Source of the DNA: Ewingella sp. CoE-038-23
GTDB taxonomy: Bacteria > Pseudomonadota > Gammaproteobacteria > Enterobacterales > Enterobacteriaceae
NCBI RefSeq assembly: GCF_040419245.1
Contig: NZ_JAZHOH010000001.1
Coordinates: 3,658,001 to 3,722,000 of the forward strand
DNA: 64,000 nt
Reading direction: 5' to 3'
Both the position numbers and the translations under genes were made by a program. Positions 56,199-64,000 of this stretch are shown piece after piece. The notes beneath the pieces were generated by a model, which was not told the origin of the DNA, searched no databases, and was given only the letters and a program-made list of their open reading frames with translations. Numbering within the stretch: position 1 is the stretch's first letter; every line of letters starts with the position of its first letter.

Positions 56199-56686
56199 AG
56201 TGATATTCCCAATATGGCTTTGCCTTCACTGCATATTCGAAGTCTGCCTCTGGCAGAAAGAATAATGCGCAGGCTGCCGGCAGAATTACGCAGAGTAATA
56301 TGCCCAGCCTGAGCAGCATTGCGGATGCCATAAAAGCCCATCACCTTGTGGGTAAAATCGGCAATTTCCACCTCGGCATCAATAATGCGAAAGTGCGGCG
56401 CGGGATTAACTGCGTCACAGCGCACAGGCTTGTTTCCCTGCCCCACGCAGCCTCCGCTCCCGCCGATAACCCATAAAATAACAGAGCGGTTATAAGCATT
56501 CGCCTCAGCCTGCAGTTCAGTCAGGTATGAACGTAACCTTTGGGCATGCTGTTCCAGTACCAGCGATTGCTGATAGGCCCGCCAGCCCTGTAGCCCCCAT
56601 AAGCTGCACATCGCAATAAGCGCGATCACCACCAGTATTTCAATCAGCGTCATGCCCCGCTCTTTTACTTCGTTGGTCATTTCCAT
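56189..56686 (-). CDS. ppdA: Prepilin-like protein PpdA
   Basis: Type IV pilin-like (GspH class) protein of 165 residues (E. coli 156). The prepilin site is RGMTLIEILVVIAL: cleavage after G, methionine at +1 and glutamate at +5. The C-terminal family block AGHITLRNSAGSLRIILSARGRLRIC is conserved. A second in-frame ATG two codons in (56680) is equally possible; no clear ribosome site decides. It is the first gene of the pseudopilin cluster, behind thyA on the same strand. Confidence 0.9.
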   Translation of the reverse strand: MEMTNEVKERGMTLIEILVVIALIAMCSLWGLQGWRAYQQSLVLEQHAQRLRSYLTELQAEANAYNRSVILWVIGGSGGCVGQGNKPVRCDAVNPAPHFRIIDAEVEIADFTHKVMGFYGIRNAAQAGHITLRNSAGSLRIILSARGRLRICSEGKAILGISLCV

Positions 56687-56913
56687 GAGGCGAGTTTATC
56701 CAGCCATTTTCTCTGCGCTACGGGTAAGCCACTGATCTCCAAGAAACCTCGAGAAAATATTCTGCAAAAATCATCAATCACAAGGATTTTGCGTGAAGCC
56801 TCGCAAACTTGAATAGCGGGTGAAAAAATACCGGATACCGGCAGAAAAAAAGTGTAGAAAAGCGTCCAGGAAAGATGGCGTTAAGGGAGGGAGTTAAAAA
56901 AGGGAGAGTGAGT

Positions 56914-56940
56914 TTCCCGCCAGCGGGGAGCTGGCGGGAA
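56914..56940. repeat. 11-bp perfect palindromic hairpin after thyA
   Basis: TTCCCGCCAGC and GCTGGCGGGAA pair perfectly around GGGGA, 11 bp after the thyA stop. On the minus strand a T6 run comes only after 12 more bases, too far for a standard intrinsic terminator. It could be a REP-like mRNA-stabilising hairpin. The rest of the 264-bp gap to ppdA holds no recognisable element. Confidence 0.6.
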
Positions 56941-56950
56941 TAACGCGAGG

Positions 56951-57745
56951 TTAGATAGCGACCGGCGCTTTAATCGGTGGGTGAGGGTCATAACCCTCAA
57001 TAGCAAAATCGTCGAACTCGTAATCAAACAGTGAGGCCGGCTTACGTTTGATAACCAGTTTCGGCAAGGCACGGGGTTCGCGACTCAGTTGCAAATGAGT
57101 CTGTTCCATGTGGTTGCTATAGAGGTGAGTATCACCGCCTGTCCAGACGAAGTCACCCACTTCGAGGTCACACTGCTGAGCCACCATATGCACCAGCAGA
57201 GCGTAACTGGCAATGTTGAATGGTAGGCCAAGGAAGACGTCGCATGAGCGCTGGTATAGCTGGCAAGAGAGCTTGCCGTTAGCCACGTAGAACTGGAAGA
57301 AGGCATGGCAAGGCGCCAAGGCCATCTGATCCAATTCACCGACATTCCAAGAGGAAACAATGATGCGACGAGAGTCAGGATCTTGCTTCAACTGTTTGAT
57401 GACGTTGCTTAACTGATCGATCTGCTTGCCATCGGCCGCGCCCCAAGAACGCCACTGTTTGCCATAAACCGGGCCAAGATCGCCATTCTCATCTGCCCAC
57501 TCGTCCCAAATGGTGACGTTGTTTTCACGCAGATAAGCAATGTTGGTTTCGCCTTTCAGGAACCACAGCAGCTCATGAATGATAGAGCGCAAATGGCACT
57601 TCTTGGTGGTTACCAGTGGAAAGCCATCTTGCAGATTGAAACGCATCTGATGACCAAAAATTGACACCGTACCCGTACCGGTACGGTCAGCTTTAGGTGT
57701 GCCCTCATCGAGCACCTTCTGCATTAAATCCAGATACTGTTTCAT
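56951..57745 (-). CDS. thyA: Thymidylate synthase
   Basis: Methylates dUMP to dTMP with methylene-tetrahydrofolate. The 264-residue length equals E. coli. The nucleophile C146 is in [11 protein letters not shown], the phosphate-binding arginines in DRTGTG and DPDSRRI, and the C-terminus ends IKAPVAI as in E. coli. It lies 6 bp after lgt, the conserved coupled pair. Confidence 0.98.
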   Translation of the reverse strand: MKQYLDLMQKVLDEGTPKADRTGTGTVSIFGHQMRFNLQDGFPLVTTKKCHLRSIIHELLWFLKGETNIAYLRENNVTIWDEWADENGDLGPVYGKQWRSWGAADGKQIDQLSNVIKQLKQDPDSRRIIVSSWNVGELDQMALAPCHAFFQFYVANGKLSCQLYQRSCDVFLGLPFNIASYALLVHMVAQQCDLEVGDFVWTGGDTHLYSNHMEQTHLQLSREPRALPKLVIKRKPASLFDYEFDDFAIEGYDPHPPIKAPVAI

Positions 57746-57751
57746 GTTACC

Positions 57752-58618
57752 TCAAGATAATTGTTTCTGCGGGCGACGGTAGGCCCAGATCATCACGATG
57801 ACACCAGCGATAACCATCGGCAGCGAAAGGATCTGTCCCATGCTGATGAAGCCGTCGAACAGCCCCAGCTGAGCGTCCGGCTGGCGGAAGTGCTCAACGA
57901 TGCTGCGGAATGCGCCGTAACCAATCAGGAATAGACCTGAAACAGCACCCATTGGGCGTGGCTTACGGATGAACAGGTTGAGAATAATAAACAGCACTAC
58001 GCCTTCCAGCAGCAGTTCGTAAACCTGCGAAGGGTGACGCGGCAGAACGCCGTATTGGTTGAGCAGCGGCTGCCATTGCGGGTCAGCGGAGGCAATGGCG
58101 ATATCTTCCTGACGCGAGCCAGGGAACAGCATTGCCCAAGGCACCGTGGTCACGCGGCCCCACAGTTCGCCATTGATGAAGTTACCCAAGCGCCCTGCAC
58201 CGAGACCAAATGGGATCAGCGGAGCAATAAAATCTGAAACCTGGAAGAAAGTGCGTTTTGTGCGACGCGCAAACCACAGCATCACCACGATAACGCCAAT
58301 CAAACCGCCGTGGAAGGACATGCCGCCATCCCAGACTTTAAACAGATAAAGCGGGTTTTCGAGGAACAGTGGCAAGTTGTAGAAAAAGACATAGCCGATG
58401 CGGCCGCCGAGGAAGACGCCTAAGAATCCGGCATACAGCAGGTTCTCAACTTCTTCTTTTTTCCAGCCACTGCCCGGCTTGTTGGCACGGCGCACGGCCA
58501 GCCACATTGCGAACACGAAACCGACCAGATACATCAAGCCATACCAGTGAAGTGAAACCGGTCCTAGCGAGAAAATGACCGGATCAAACTGGGGAAACGC
58601 CAGATAGCTATTGCTCAT
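57752..58618 (-). CDS. lgt: Prolipoprotein diacylglyceryl transferase
   Basis: Transfers diacylglycerol from phosphatidylglycerol to the lipobox cysteine, the first step in lipoprotein maturation (needed here by MltA, YgdI and YgdR). The 288-residue inner-membrane protein (E. coli 291) has seven predicted helices, the HGG motif ([11 protein letters not shown]), the Lgt signature [18 protein letters not shown], and PRHPSQVYE. It is the first gene of lgt-thyA. Confidence 0.98.
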   Translation of the reverse strand: MSNSYLAFPQFDPVIFSLGPVSLHWYGLMYLVGFVFAMWLAVRRANKPGSGWKKEEVENLLYAGFLGVFLGGRIGYVFFYNLPLFLENPLYLFKVWDGGMSFHGGLIGVIVVMLWFARRTKRTFFQVSDFIAPLIPFGLGAGRLGNFINGELWGRVTTVPWAMLFPGSRQEDIAIASADPQWQPLLNQYGVLPRHPSQVYELLLEGVVLFIILNLFIRKPRPMGAVSGLFLIGYGAFRSIVEHFRQPDAQLGLFDGFISMGQILSLPMVIAGVIVMIWAYRRPQKQLS

Positions 58619-58644
58619 CTATCACCACAAGTAGTTTATTGTTT

Positions 58645-58697
58645 TATACCCTTCATACTTCGGGTGCAGGTGTGCTCGTTGCCTTCCTGCAACACGA
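58645..58697. repeat. Truncated copy of the TATACCC palindromic repeat
   Basis: TATACCCTTCATACTTCGGG matches one end type of the family seen at 17898-18025, and GTTGCCTTCCTGCAAC resembles the opposite side. The middle is deleted. It lies in the 245-bp gap between ptsP and lgt, where the lgt promoter must also be; nothing else is recognisable there. Confidence 0.5.
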
Positions 58698-58863
58698 CGT
58701 ACACAGATATCGCCCGGTTAGGGGTCAGCAGGTCGCGGATCATAGCACAGGCAATATGAGCCACGGGCAAACACGGCTGGAAAAGTTCTGTAAAAAAACG
58801 TCTCATTACCGCCAGTTTAATACTGACTGACGGCTGGAAAAGCAGTGATTTAGCGCCTTAGGG

Positions 58864-61110
58864 CTATTTACCGCCGCGAATCAAACCGCCTAAACCTCGG
58901 CGTTCCATAAAGGCTGCAGTCATATGTCGCACATCAGTGGTGAACTGGGCTTCAAGCACCCGGCGCGCCAACTCTTGAGCATCCGCCAGCTCAATACTGC
59001 GCAATAAATATTTAATTCTTGCCACACTGCGGCCGTTCATACTGAGGTTGCGGTAGCCCATGCCGGTCAACAGCAGCGCGCCCATTGGGTCGCCCGCCAT
59101 TTCTCCACAGAGGCTGATTTGTAAACCCGCCGCTTCGCCTTCGGTCACAATCTGCTTCAAGACACGCAGCATTGCCGGATGCAGACTGTCATACAGACCC
59201 GCGACCCGCGTGTTGTTGCGATCGACGGCTAACAGGTACTGAGTCAGGTCGTTGGTACCAACCGAGATAAAGTCGACCCGACCTGCCAGCGATGGCAGCA
59301 TGAAAATCATCGAAGGAACTTCGATCATCACGCCAATTCGGGTTTTTGGAAGATCGTAACCCAACTGCTCCTGCACTTCGCGCCCCGCGCGGTCGATCAG
59401 GCGGCGCGCTTCGTCAATCTCTTCCAGGCTGGTGATCATCGGCAGCAAAATACCGAGATTGCCGGTGGCGGCATTGGCACGCAGCATGGCACGTACCTGT
59501 ATCAGGAAGATTTCAGGCTGGTCGAGGGTAATGCGGATACCGCGCCAGCCGAGGCAAGGGTTCTCCTCGCTAATTGGCATGTAAGGCAGCTGTTTGTCTG
59601 AACCGATGTCCAGCGTACGCAGCGTCACCGGCTTGCTTGGGAACAGCTGGAGCATGCCCTGATACTGCGCTACCTGCTCCTCTTCAGAGGGGAAACCGCT
59701 CTGCAGCATAAAGGGAATTTCAGTACGGTAGAGACCCACGCCGTCGACACGGCTGCCAAACAGTTTCTCGTGGTCGGCGCTCAAACCGGCATTCAGCATC
59801 ACCTGAACGCGCTCGCCGGTTTTCATCGCCGCGGGCTGTTCTACGTCATACTCGGCGCGCTGGCTTAGCTCCATCTCTTCGCTAATCAGGCGCTTATATT
59901 CATTGACCAGCACGGGTTCCGGGTCGATCAGCAACTCGCCGCGATAGCCATCCACAATTAATTGGCGCTGGCTGAGCAACGAAGGCTGAATATCGGCCCC
60001 CATGATGGTCGGCACACCCATGGCGCGCACCAAAATCGCGGCGTGCGAGTTAGCCGCGCCGTCGCGTACCACCACGCCAGCAAGGCGATCCTGAGGCATT
60101 TCCGCCAGCAGGGTTGCCGTCAGCTCATCGGCCACCAGAATGAAACGCTCTGGCCACGTCGTATTGCCCTGAATGGTGTCATCAAGGTGGAACACCAGCC
60201 GCTGGCCGAGCGCGCGCAAATCGCTGCCGCGCTCGCGCATATAAGTGTCTTGCAAGCTGGCGAACTGCGCGGCGAACTGCTCGACCACTTTCTTAACCGC
60301 CCACTCGGCCACCGCGCCCTTGTCGATCTCAGTGAATAAATCACGTTTGAGGCGCGCGTCGTTGAGCAGATGCGAGTAGAGGTCGAAAATAGCCGCGCTC
60401 TCTTTTTGCGCGCTGGCGGTGAAACGCTTACTGAAGCGGCGGAACTCGGCTCCGGCTTCTTCCAGTGCGCGGGTCAGGCGTTCGCGTTCACGCACGGTGT
60501 CCAGCGTGGACGCCATGTAGACTTGGTCAAGCGAAGGCTGGGTGCTGTCCTGCCAGCCAATGCCGATAGCTACACCCGGCGAGGCGGCCAGCGCTTTGAC
60601 GCGAGTCTGGCGAAAGCGGCCATAGAGAACGTTGAGCTGCGCTTGCGAAAGTATCCCTGCCAGCTGGTTGGCCAGCGTGACCATAAAGGACTCTTCACCT
60701 TCGTCGAACTGCCGATGCTCACGCTGCTGGATAACCAACACGCCAAGCAGCTGACGACGATGAATGATCGGGACGCCGAGGAAGGATCTGAAAAGATCTT
60801 CTTTAACCTGAGGAATATATTTAAAACTAGGGTGGCTCTGAGCGTCGGCGAGGTTGATGGGTTCGGCAAGCCGCCCTACCAACCCGACGATCCCTTCGTC
60901 AAAGGCTAGCGTGATAGTGCGCCCGCGAGGTTTTTTCAAACCTCGCGTCGCCATCAGGTAGTAGCAACGGCGGTCATTATCAGCGAGATAAACGGAACAC
61001 ACTTCTGTGTCCATCGCCAGGCAGGTTTCATTGACCAAAACGTCCAGCGCATCATTCAGGCTGGACGCCATTGCTACCTTTTCAACAATTTCTCGCAAAC
61101 GCGTGAGCAT
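58864..61110 (-). CDS. ptsP: PEP-protein phosphotransferase of the nitrogen PTS (Enzyme I-Ntr)
   Basis: Autophosphorylates from PEP and passes phosphate to NPr and EIIA-Ntr, linking nitrogen and potassium status. The 748-residue length equals E. coli. An N-terminal GAF domain (about 1-165, glutamine sensing) precedes the EI N-domain with phospho-histidine H356 in GAANSHAAI, and a C-terminal PEP-binding TIM barrel with SVGTNDLTQYLLAVDR. It follows rppH by 11 bp; the two are co-transcribed. Confidence 0.98.
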   Translation of the reverse strand: MLTRLREIVEKVAMASSLNDALDVLVNETCLAMDTEVCSVYLADNDRRCYYLMATRGLKKPRGRTITLAFDEGIVGLVGRLAEPINLADAQSHPSFKYIPQVKEDLFRSFLGVPIIHRRQLLGVLVIQQREHRQFDEGEESFMVTLANQLAGILSQAQLNVLYGRFRQTRVKALAASPGVAIGIGWQDSTQPSLDQVYMASTLDTVRERERLTRALEEAGAEFRRFSKRFTASAQKESAAIFDLYSHLLNDARLKRDLFTEIDKGAVAEWAVKKVVEQFAAQFASLQDTYMRERGSDLRALGQRLVFHLDDTIQGNTTWPERFILVADELTATLLAEMPQDRLAGVVVRDGAANSHAAILVRAMGVPTIMGADIQPSLLSQRQLIVDGYRGELLIDPEPVLVNEYKRLISEEMELSQRAEYDVEQPAAMKTGERVQVMLNAGLSADHEKLFGSRVDGVGLYRTEIPFMLQSGFPSEEEQVAQYQGMLQLFPSKPVTLRTLDIGSDKQLPYMPISEENPCLGWRGIRITLDQPEIFLIQVRAMLRANAATGNLGILLPMITSLEEIDEARRLIDRAGREVQEQLGYDLPKTRIGVMIEVPSMIFMLPSLAGRVDFISVGTNDLTQYLLAVDRNNTRVAGLYDSLHPAMLRVLKQIVTEGEAAGLQISLCGEMAGDPMGALLLTGMGYRNLSMNGRSVARIKYLLRSIELADAQELARRVLEAQFTTDVRHMTAAFMERRGLGGLIRGGK

Positions 61111-61121
61111 CTCTTTGCGAC

Positions 61122-61649
61122 TTAGCCTCTTTTCCGACGGTAAGCGGGCGATGTCCGGGGCACGGGGATCTCCTGTATTGGCATCACAGTCGTGGAGAAC
61201 TCTTTCATTACGCGGCGGTAAACATCACGTTTGAAGGACACGACCTGACGCACCGGATACCAGAAACTCACCCAGCGCCAGCCATCGAATTCTGGCGTAC
61301 TGCTGCGCTGCATGTTGATGTCCGCATCATTACACATCAATTGCAGCAAGAACCATTTTTGCTTTTGGCCGATACACACCGGCTTTGTATCCCAACGCAC
61401 CAAACGTTTTGGCAATTTATAGCGCAACCAGTTGCGGGTCGAAGCCAGAATACGTACGTCTTTTCTGCTGAGACCTACCTCTTCAAACAGTTCACGGTAC
61501 ATGGCCTGTTCGGCGGTTTCGCCAGGGTTGATGCCCCCTTGCGGAAACTGCCAGGAGTGCTGGCCGTATCGTCTGGCCCATAAAACTTGACCCTGCTTGT
61601 CGCAGATTACGATACCAACATTCGGGCGGTAGCCATCATCATCGATCAC
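61122..61649 (-). CDS. rppH: RNA pyrophosphohydrolase RppH
   Basis: Removes pyrophosphate from mRNA 5' ends and so triggers RNase E decay. The 175-residue protein (E. coli 176) carries a full Nudix box at 38-60 ([22 protein letters not shown]) ordered as GX5EX7REXXEEXG, and the N-terminal [14 protein letters not shown]. It is the first gene of rppH-ptsP and is divergent from mutH across a 694-bp region rich in DnaA boxes. Confidence 0.98.
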   Translation of the reverse strand: MIDDDGYRPNVGIVICDKQGQVLWARRYGQHSWQFPQGGINPGETAEQAMYRELFEEVGLSRKDVRILASTRNWLRYKLPKRLVRWDTKPVCIGQKQKWFLLQLMCNDADINMQRSSTPEFDGWRWVSFWYPVRQVVSFKRDVYRRVMKEFSTTVMPIQEIPVPRTSPAYRRKRG

Positions 61650-61747
61650 CGGACTACCTCAATAACTTCAAATCATAGATGTCTTGATTGTTTCATACTA
61701 CCAACAGGCGGTAAACCACTGCTTACCCCCTATCTTCACGAATAAAA

Positions 61748-62271
61748 ATGGGATAACTCACAGAGAATGGCAAAGTTATAAACAGAAGCTCGCCATGTCG
61801 TGCGATTTTATTCACTTTTTCTGTGGATAGATGTGTGAAGAACTTCATAGCAAGAGGGGTAAAACTATTTTTAGCTTTTTCTTACCCTCAGATGACAGTG
61901 ATATTAAAGATATATATTTCATGTAATTAAAAGTAATTCACAGCTTCTTCACTGGGTTTACTCAGCCCTTAATGAGTAACAGCGATCGCTATTGGCGAAA
62001 GATCCATCAACGCCGTTTTTATCCACAGAGAAAGTCGCTACTTTGTCCAATTATGGGACAAAAAGACAAAATACCCCCTCCGTCAAGCCTGTAAATCGAA
62101 CCAGTGATCGGAATAAGCTGAGGTTATCCAGAAAATCTGTGGATAACTAGGGGGAAGATCCTGTTCATTGTCACCCGCAACTGTGGATCAACTTTATATT
62201 ATCCCTCGCGCGATCGCGGCTATGCGGAAAAAAAAGCGCAATAAATCATGCTATTATTCGACCTATCCACG
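61748..62271. other. DnaA-box cluster, probable DARS2-type DnaA-reactivating locus
   Basis: The 694-bp rppH-mutH gap has no gene but holds at least seven DnaA-box-like sites (consensus TTATCCACA). Perfect: 62019-62027 (+) and 62138-62146 (-). One mismatch: 61822-61830 (-), 62124-62132 (+) and 62182-62190 (-). Two mismatches: 61748-61756 (-) and 62263-62271 (+). The trio at 62124-62190 has the layout box I forward, II and III reverse, resembling the DARS core. In E. coli DARS2 lies next to mutH (from memory), so homology is inferred. Several GATC sites and an AT-rich patch (61900-61940) are also present; IHF and Fis sites were not resolved. The promoters of rppH and mutH must also lie here. 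Confidence 0.8.
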
Positions 62272-62343
62272 GGTATAACTTTTAATTCCCGATGTGATTA
62301 AACCTGCGTATGAAAATTAACCAATAAATCTGAGACTTGCTGT

Positions 62344-63030
62344 ATGTCGATTCCATTTCCTATGACAGAACCTCCCAAGGATGAACAGAGCCTGCTGGCG
62401 CGCGCCCAGTCCCTGGCTGGTTACTCACTGGGTGAACTGGCTGCCCGGGCTTCTTTGCCTATTCCTCCTGATCTCAAGCGCGAGAAGGGTTGGGTCGGCA
62501 TGCTGCTTGAGGTCTATTTAGGGGCGATGGCGGGCAGTAAGCCGGAGCAGGACTTTGCGGACATCGGCGTCGAGCTAAAAACCATCCCCATCGACGCACA
62601 GGGTAAACCTTTAGAGACCACTTTTGTCTGCGTCGCGCCCCTGACCGGCAACAGCGGCGTGACGTGGGAAAATAGCCATGTCAGACATAAATTGGCGCGA
62701 GTGCTGTGGATACCGGTCGAAGGCGAGCGGCAGATCCCGCTGGCAGAGCGCCGCATTGGTGCGCCTCTCATCTGGAGTCCTTCCGAAGAGGAAGAGCAGC
62801 AACTGCGCGAAGACTGGGAAGAGCTGATGGATTTGATTGTTTTGGGCAAGGTCGAAACCATAACCGCGCGTAAAGGCGAATTCTTACAACTTCGTCCCAA
62901 AGGGGCCAATAGCAAAGCCCTGACGGAAGCCATTGGTGAGTTTGGGCAGCCGATCATGACCCTGCCCCGTGGCTTTTACTTGAAGAAAAGCTTTACCGGC
63001 CCTCTGCTGGCTCGACATTTCCTGCTTTAA
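62344..63030 (+). CDS. mutH: DNA mismatch repair endonuclease MutH
   Basis: Nicks the unmethylated strand at hemimethylated GATC sites after activation by MutS and MutL. The 228-residue protein (E. coli 229) has the PD-(D/E)XK catalytic set in [14 protein letters not shown] (D, E and K), and the later conserved [10 protein letters not shown] with [12 protein letters not shown]. It is divergent from rppH. In E. coli ygdQ follows; here ygdR follows directly. Confidence 0.97.
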   Translation: MSIPFPMTEPPKDEQSLLARAQSLAGYSLGELAARASLPIPPDLKREKGWVGMLLEVYLGAMAGSKPEQDFADIGVELKTIPIDAQGKPLETTFVCVAPLTGNSGVTWENSHVRHKLARVLWIPVEGERQIPLAERRIGAPLIWSPSEEEEQQLREDWEELMDLIVLGKVETITARKGEFLQLRPKGANSKALTEAIGEFGQPIMTLPRGFYLKKSFTGPLLARHFLL

Positions 63031-63143
63031 ATCAGCCTTATTGATCTATACGAAATAAAACGCTTTTTTTTCAACGGTCGTCTGGCCCTTTTGCTAGGCT
63101 GTTGACTATCTTTATTTACAGCCCATTACTTAGAGGAATAATC

Positions 63144-63362
63144 ATGAAAAAAGGCTTAATGATAATCAGCGCTGCGCTGATGGTTGTCGGTTTGGCAGGG
63201 TGTGCCAGCGATTATGTCATTTCCACCAAAGACGGCAGTATGATCCTGACCGATGGCAAACCTAAGCTGGATAAATCTACCGGCCTGCTGAGCTACACCG
63301 ATGATCAAGGCAATGAGCGTCAGATCAACAACGATAACGTGAGTCAGGTGATGAAACGCTAA
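63144..63362 (+). CDS. ygdR: DUF903 lipoprotein YgdR
   Basis: Small lipoprotein of 72 residues, the E. coli length. The ATG at 63144 has AGAGGA upstream; a frame open from 63102 would add 14 residues before a clear lipoprotein signal and is rejected. The lipobox is LAGC and the mature SH3-like core includes DYVISTKDGSMILTDGKP and LLSYTDDQGNERQIN. It is a paralogue of YgdI at 34.9 kb. No function is established. Confidence 0.94.
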   Translation: MKKGLMIISAALMVVGLAGCASDYVISTKDGSMILTDGKPKLDKSTGLLSYTDDQGNERQINNDNVSQVMKR

Positions 63363-63374
63363 TTAACATGAATT

Positions 63375-63401
63375 GCCAGCGGCCCTTTCCGCTGGCCTTT
63401 T
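63375..63401 (+). terminator. Terminator of ygdR
   Basis: GCCAGCGG and CCGCTGGC form an 8-bp stem with a 6-nt loop, followed by CTTTT. It begins 12 bp after the ygdR stop. Confidence 0.82.
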
Positions 63402-63553
63402 AGGCGCTCTTGCCATTTTCTGCCTATCTCCGCTGCCGCACTTCCCCCACTCGCACCGCTTGTATATAGTCAGTTAACACCCGTTTTGTGAAGATAAGTC
63501 AGTTGAGGCGCTTTTATCGGCCTGACATTCTCAGAGAGTAAGGAAGACCGGCA

Positions 63554-64000
63554 ATGCAATATCACCGTATACCCCATAGTTCTTTAGAAGTGAGTCTACT
63601 GGGACTCGGCACCATGACCTTTGGTGAACAAAACAGCGAAGCCGATGCCCACCAACAACTGGATTACGCCGTGGCGGCGGGTATCAACTTTATTGATACT
63701 GCAGAAATGTACCCCGTGCCACCGCGCCCTGAAACTCAGGGGCTGACCGAGTCTTATATTGGTAGCTGGCTGAAAGCGCGCGGCAATCGCGAGAAAATCA
63801 TTCTCGCCAGCAAAGTGTCCGGGCCTTCACGCAATAACGATAACGCCATTCGCCCGGCACAGATGCTGGATCGCAAGAACATCCGCGCCGCAGTGGACGC
63901 CAGCCTGCAACGTTTGAACACCGACTATATCGATTTGTATCAGGTGCACTGGCCGCAGCGCCCAGCGAACTTCTTCGGCAAACTGGGTTATCAGTACAGT
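63554..64000 (+). CDS. tas: Aldo/keto reductase Tas (partial, C-terminus off the right edge)
   Basis: NADP(H)-dependent aldo-keto reductase family protein. I translated the frame by hand: it opens with MQYHRIPHSSLEVSLLGLGT and continues 149 codons to the window edge, matching E. coli Tas almost residue for residue. Visible motifs are GLGTMTFG, the catalytic-region FIDTAEMYPVPPRPETQG (Asp and Tyr of the AKR tetrad) and YQVHWPQRP (His). AGGAAG precedes the ATG. The physiological substrate is unknown; the E. coli gene was found as a suppressor of tyrosine auxotrophy. Confidence 0.95.
   Translation, partial: MQYHRIPHSSLEVSLLGLGTMTFGEQNSEADAHQQLDYAVAAGINFIDTAEMYPVPPRPETQGLTESYIGSWLKARGNREKIILASKVSGPSRNNDNAIRPAQMLDRKNIRAAVDASLQRLNTDYIDLYQVHWPQRPANFFGKLGYQYS

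Noticed and set aside
61650..62343. Replication origin (oriC) suggested by the DnaA boxes
   Set aside because: No 13-mer unwinding repeats were recognised and the flanks are rppH and mutH, not mnmG, mioC or dnaA. A DARS-type locus fits better.

Overview
The window is chromosomal DNA of a gammaproteobacterium of the order Enterobacterales. Almost every protein matches an Escherichia coli K-12 housekeeping protein at near full length and in near-identical local order. The layout is not that of E. coli: the 4-min block (dnaE to yaeH) is joined directly to the 63-64-min block (yqcA to tas). Together with the type of palindromic intergenic repeat, this suggests a Yersiniaceae-like lineage (Serratia, Yersinia, Rahnella, Ewingella) rather than Escherichia. 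The genus is an inference from memory and was not tested.

Left part, 1-18.8 kb, minus strand: the cell-envelope and replication macro-operon uppS-cdsA-rseP-bamA-skp-lpxD-fabZ-lpxA-lpxB-rnhB-dnaE (dnaE runs off the left edge). Upstream of it, as separate terminated units, lie ispC, frr, pyrH and rpsB-tsf. These genes supply undecaprenyl carrier, CDP-diacylglycerol, sigma-E stress proteolysis, outer-membrane protein assembly, lipid A, translation factors and the DNA polymerase III alpha subunit. From 19.1 to 24.1 kb, map, glnD, dapD and yaeH run on the plus strand. The divergent map/rpsB gap holds a stringent-type rpsB promoter and an S2-leader (t44-like) RNA.

Middle, 24.2-39.9 kb: yqcA, truC and yqcC on minus, an MFS transporter on plus, then a gene-free stretch holding the CsrB regulatory RNA (minus) with an upstream UvrY/GacA-type palindrome. 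Then come syd (minus), queF, ppnN and xni (plus), rlmM, ygdD and gcvA (minus), the GcvB small RNA (plus, divergent from gcvA), ygdI (minus), csdA-csdE (plus), tcdA and mltA (minus), and three identical initiator tRNA-Met genes.

Right part, 39.9-64 kb: amiC (minus) and argA (plus, behind two tandem ARG boxes); the recombination operon recC-ptrA-recB-recD (minus); the pseudopilin cluster ppdA-ppdB-ygdB-ppdC; lgt-thyA; rppH-ptsP; and on plus mutH, ygdR and the start of tas. The 694-bp gap between rppH and mutH holds a cluster of DnaA boxes that matches the DARS2 locus of E. coli in position and layout.

I found no CRISPR array, insertion sequence, prophage, toxin-antitoxin or defence island, and no undescribed multi-gene system. 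The points most worth a second look are non-coding: the DARS2-like DnaA-box cluster, the csrB regulatory region with an unexplained 10-bp dyad, the GcvB variant, and a family of long palindromic repeats, one copy of which lies inside the rpsB-tsf transcription unit.
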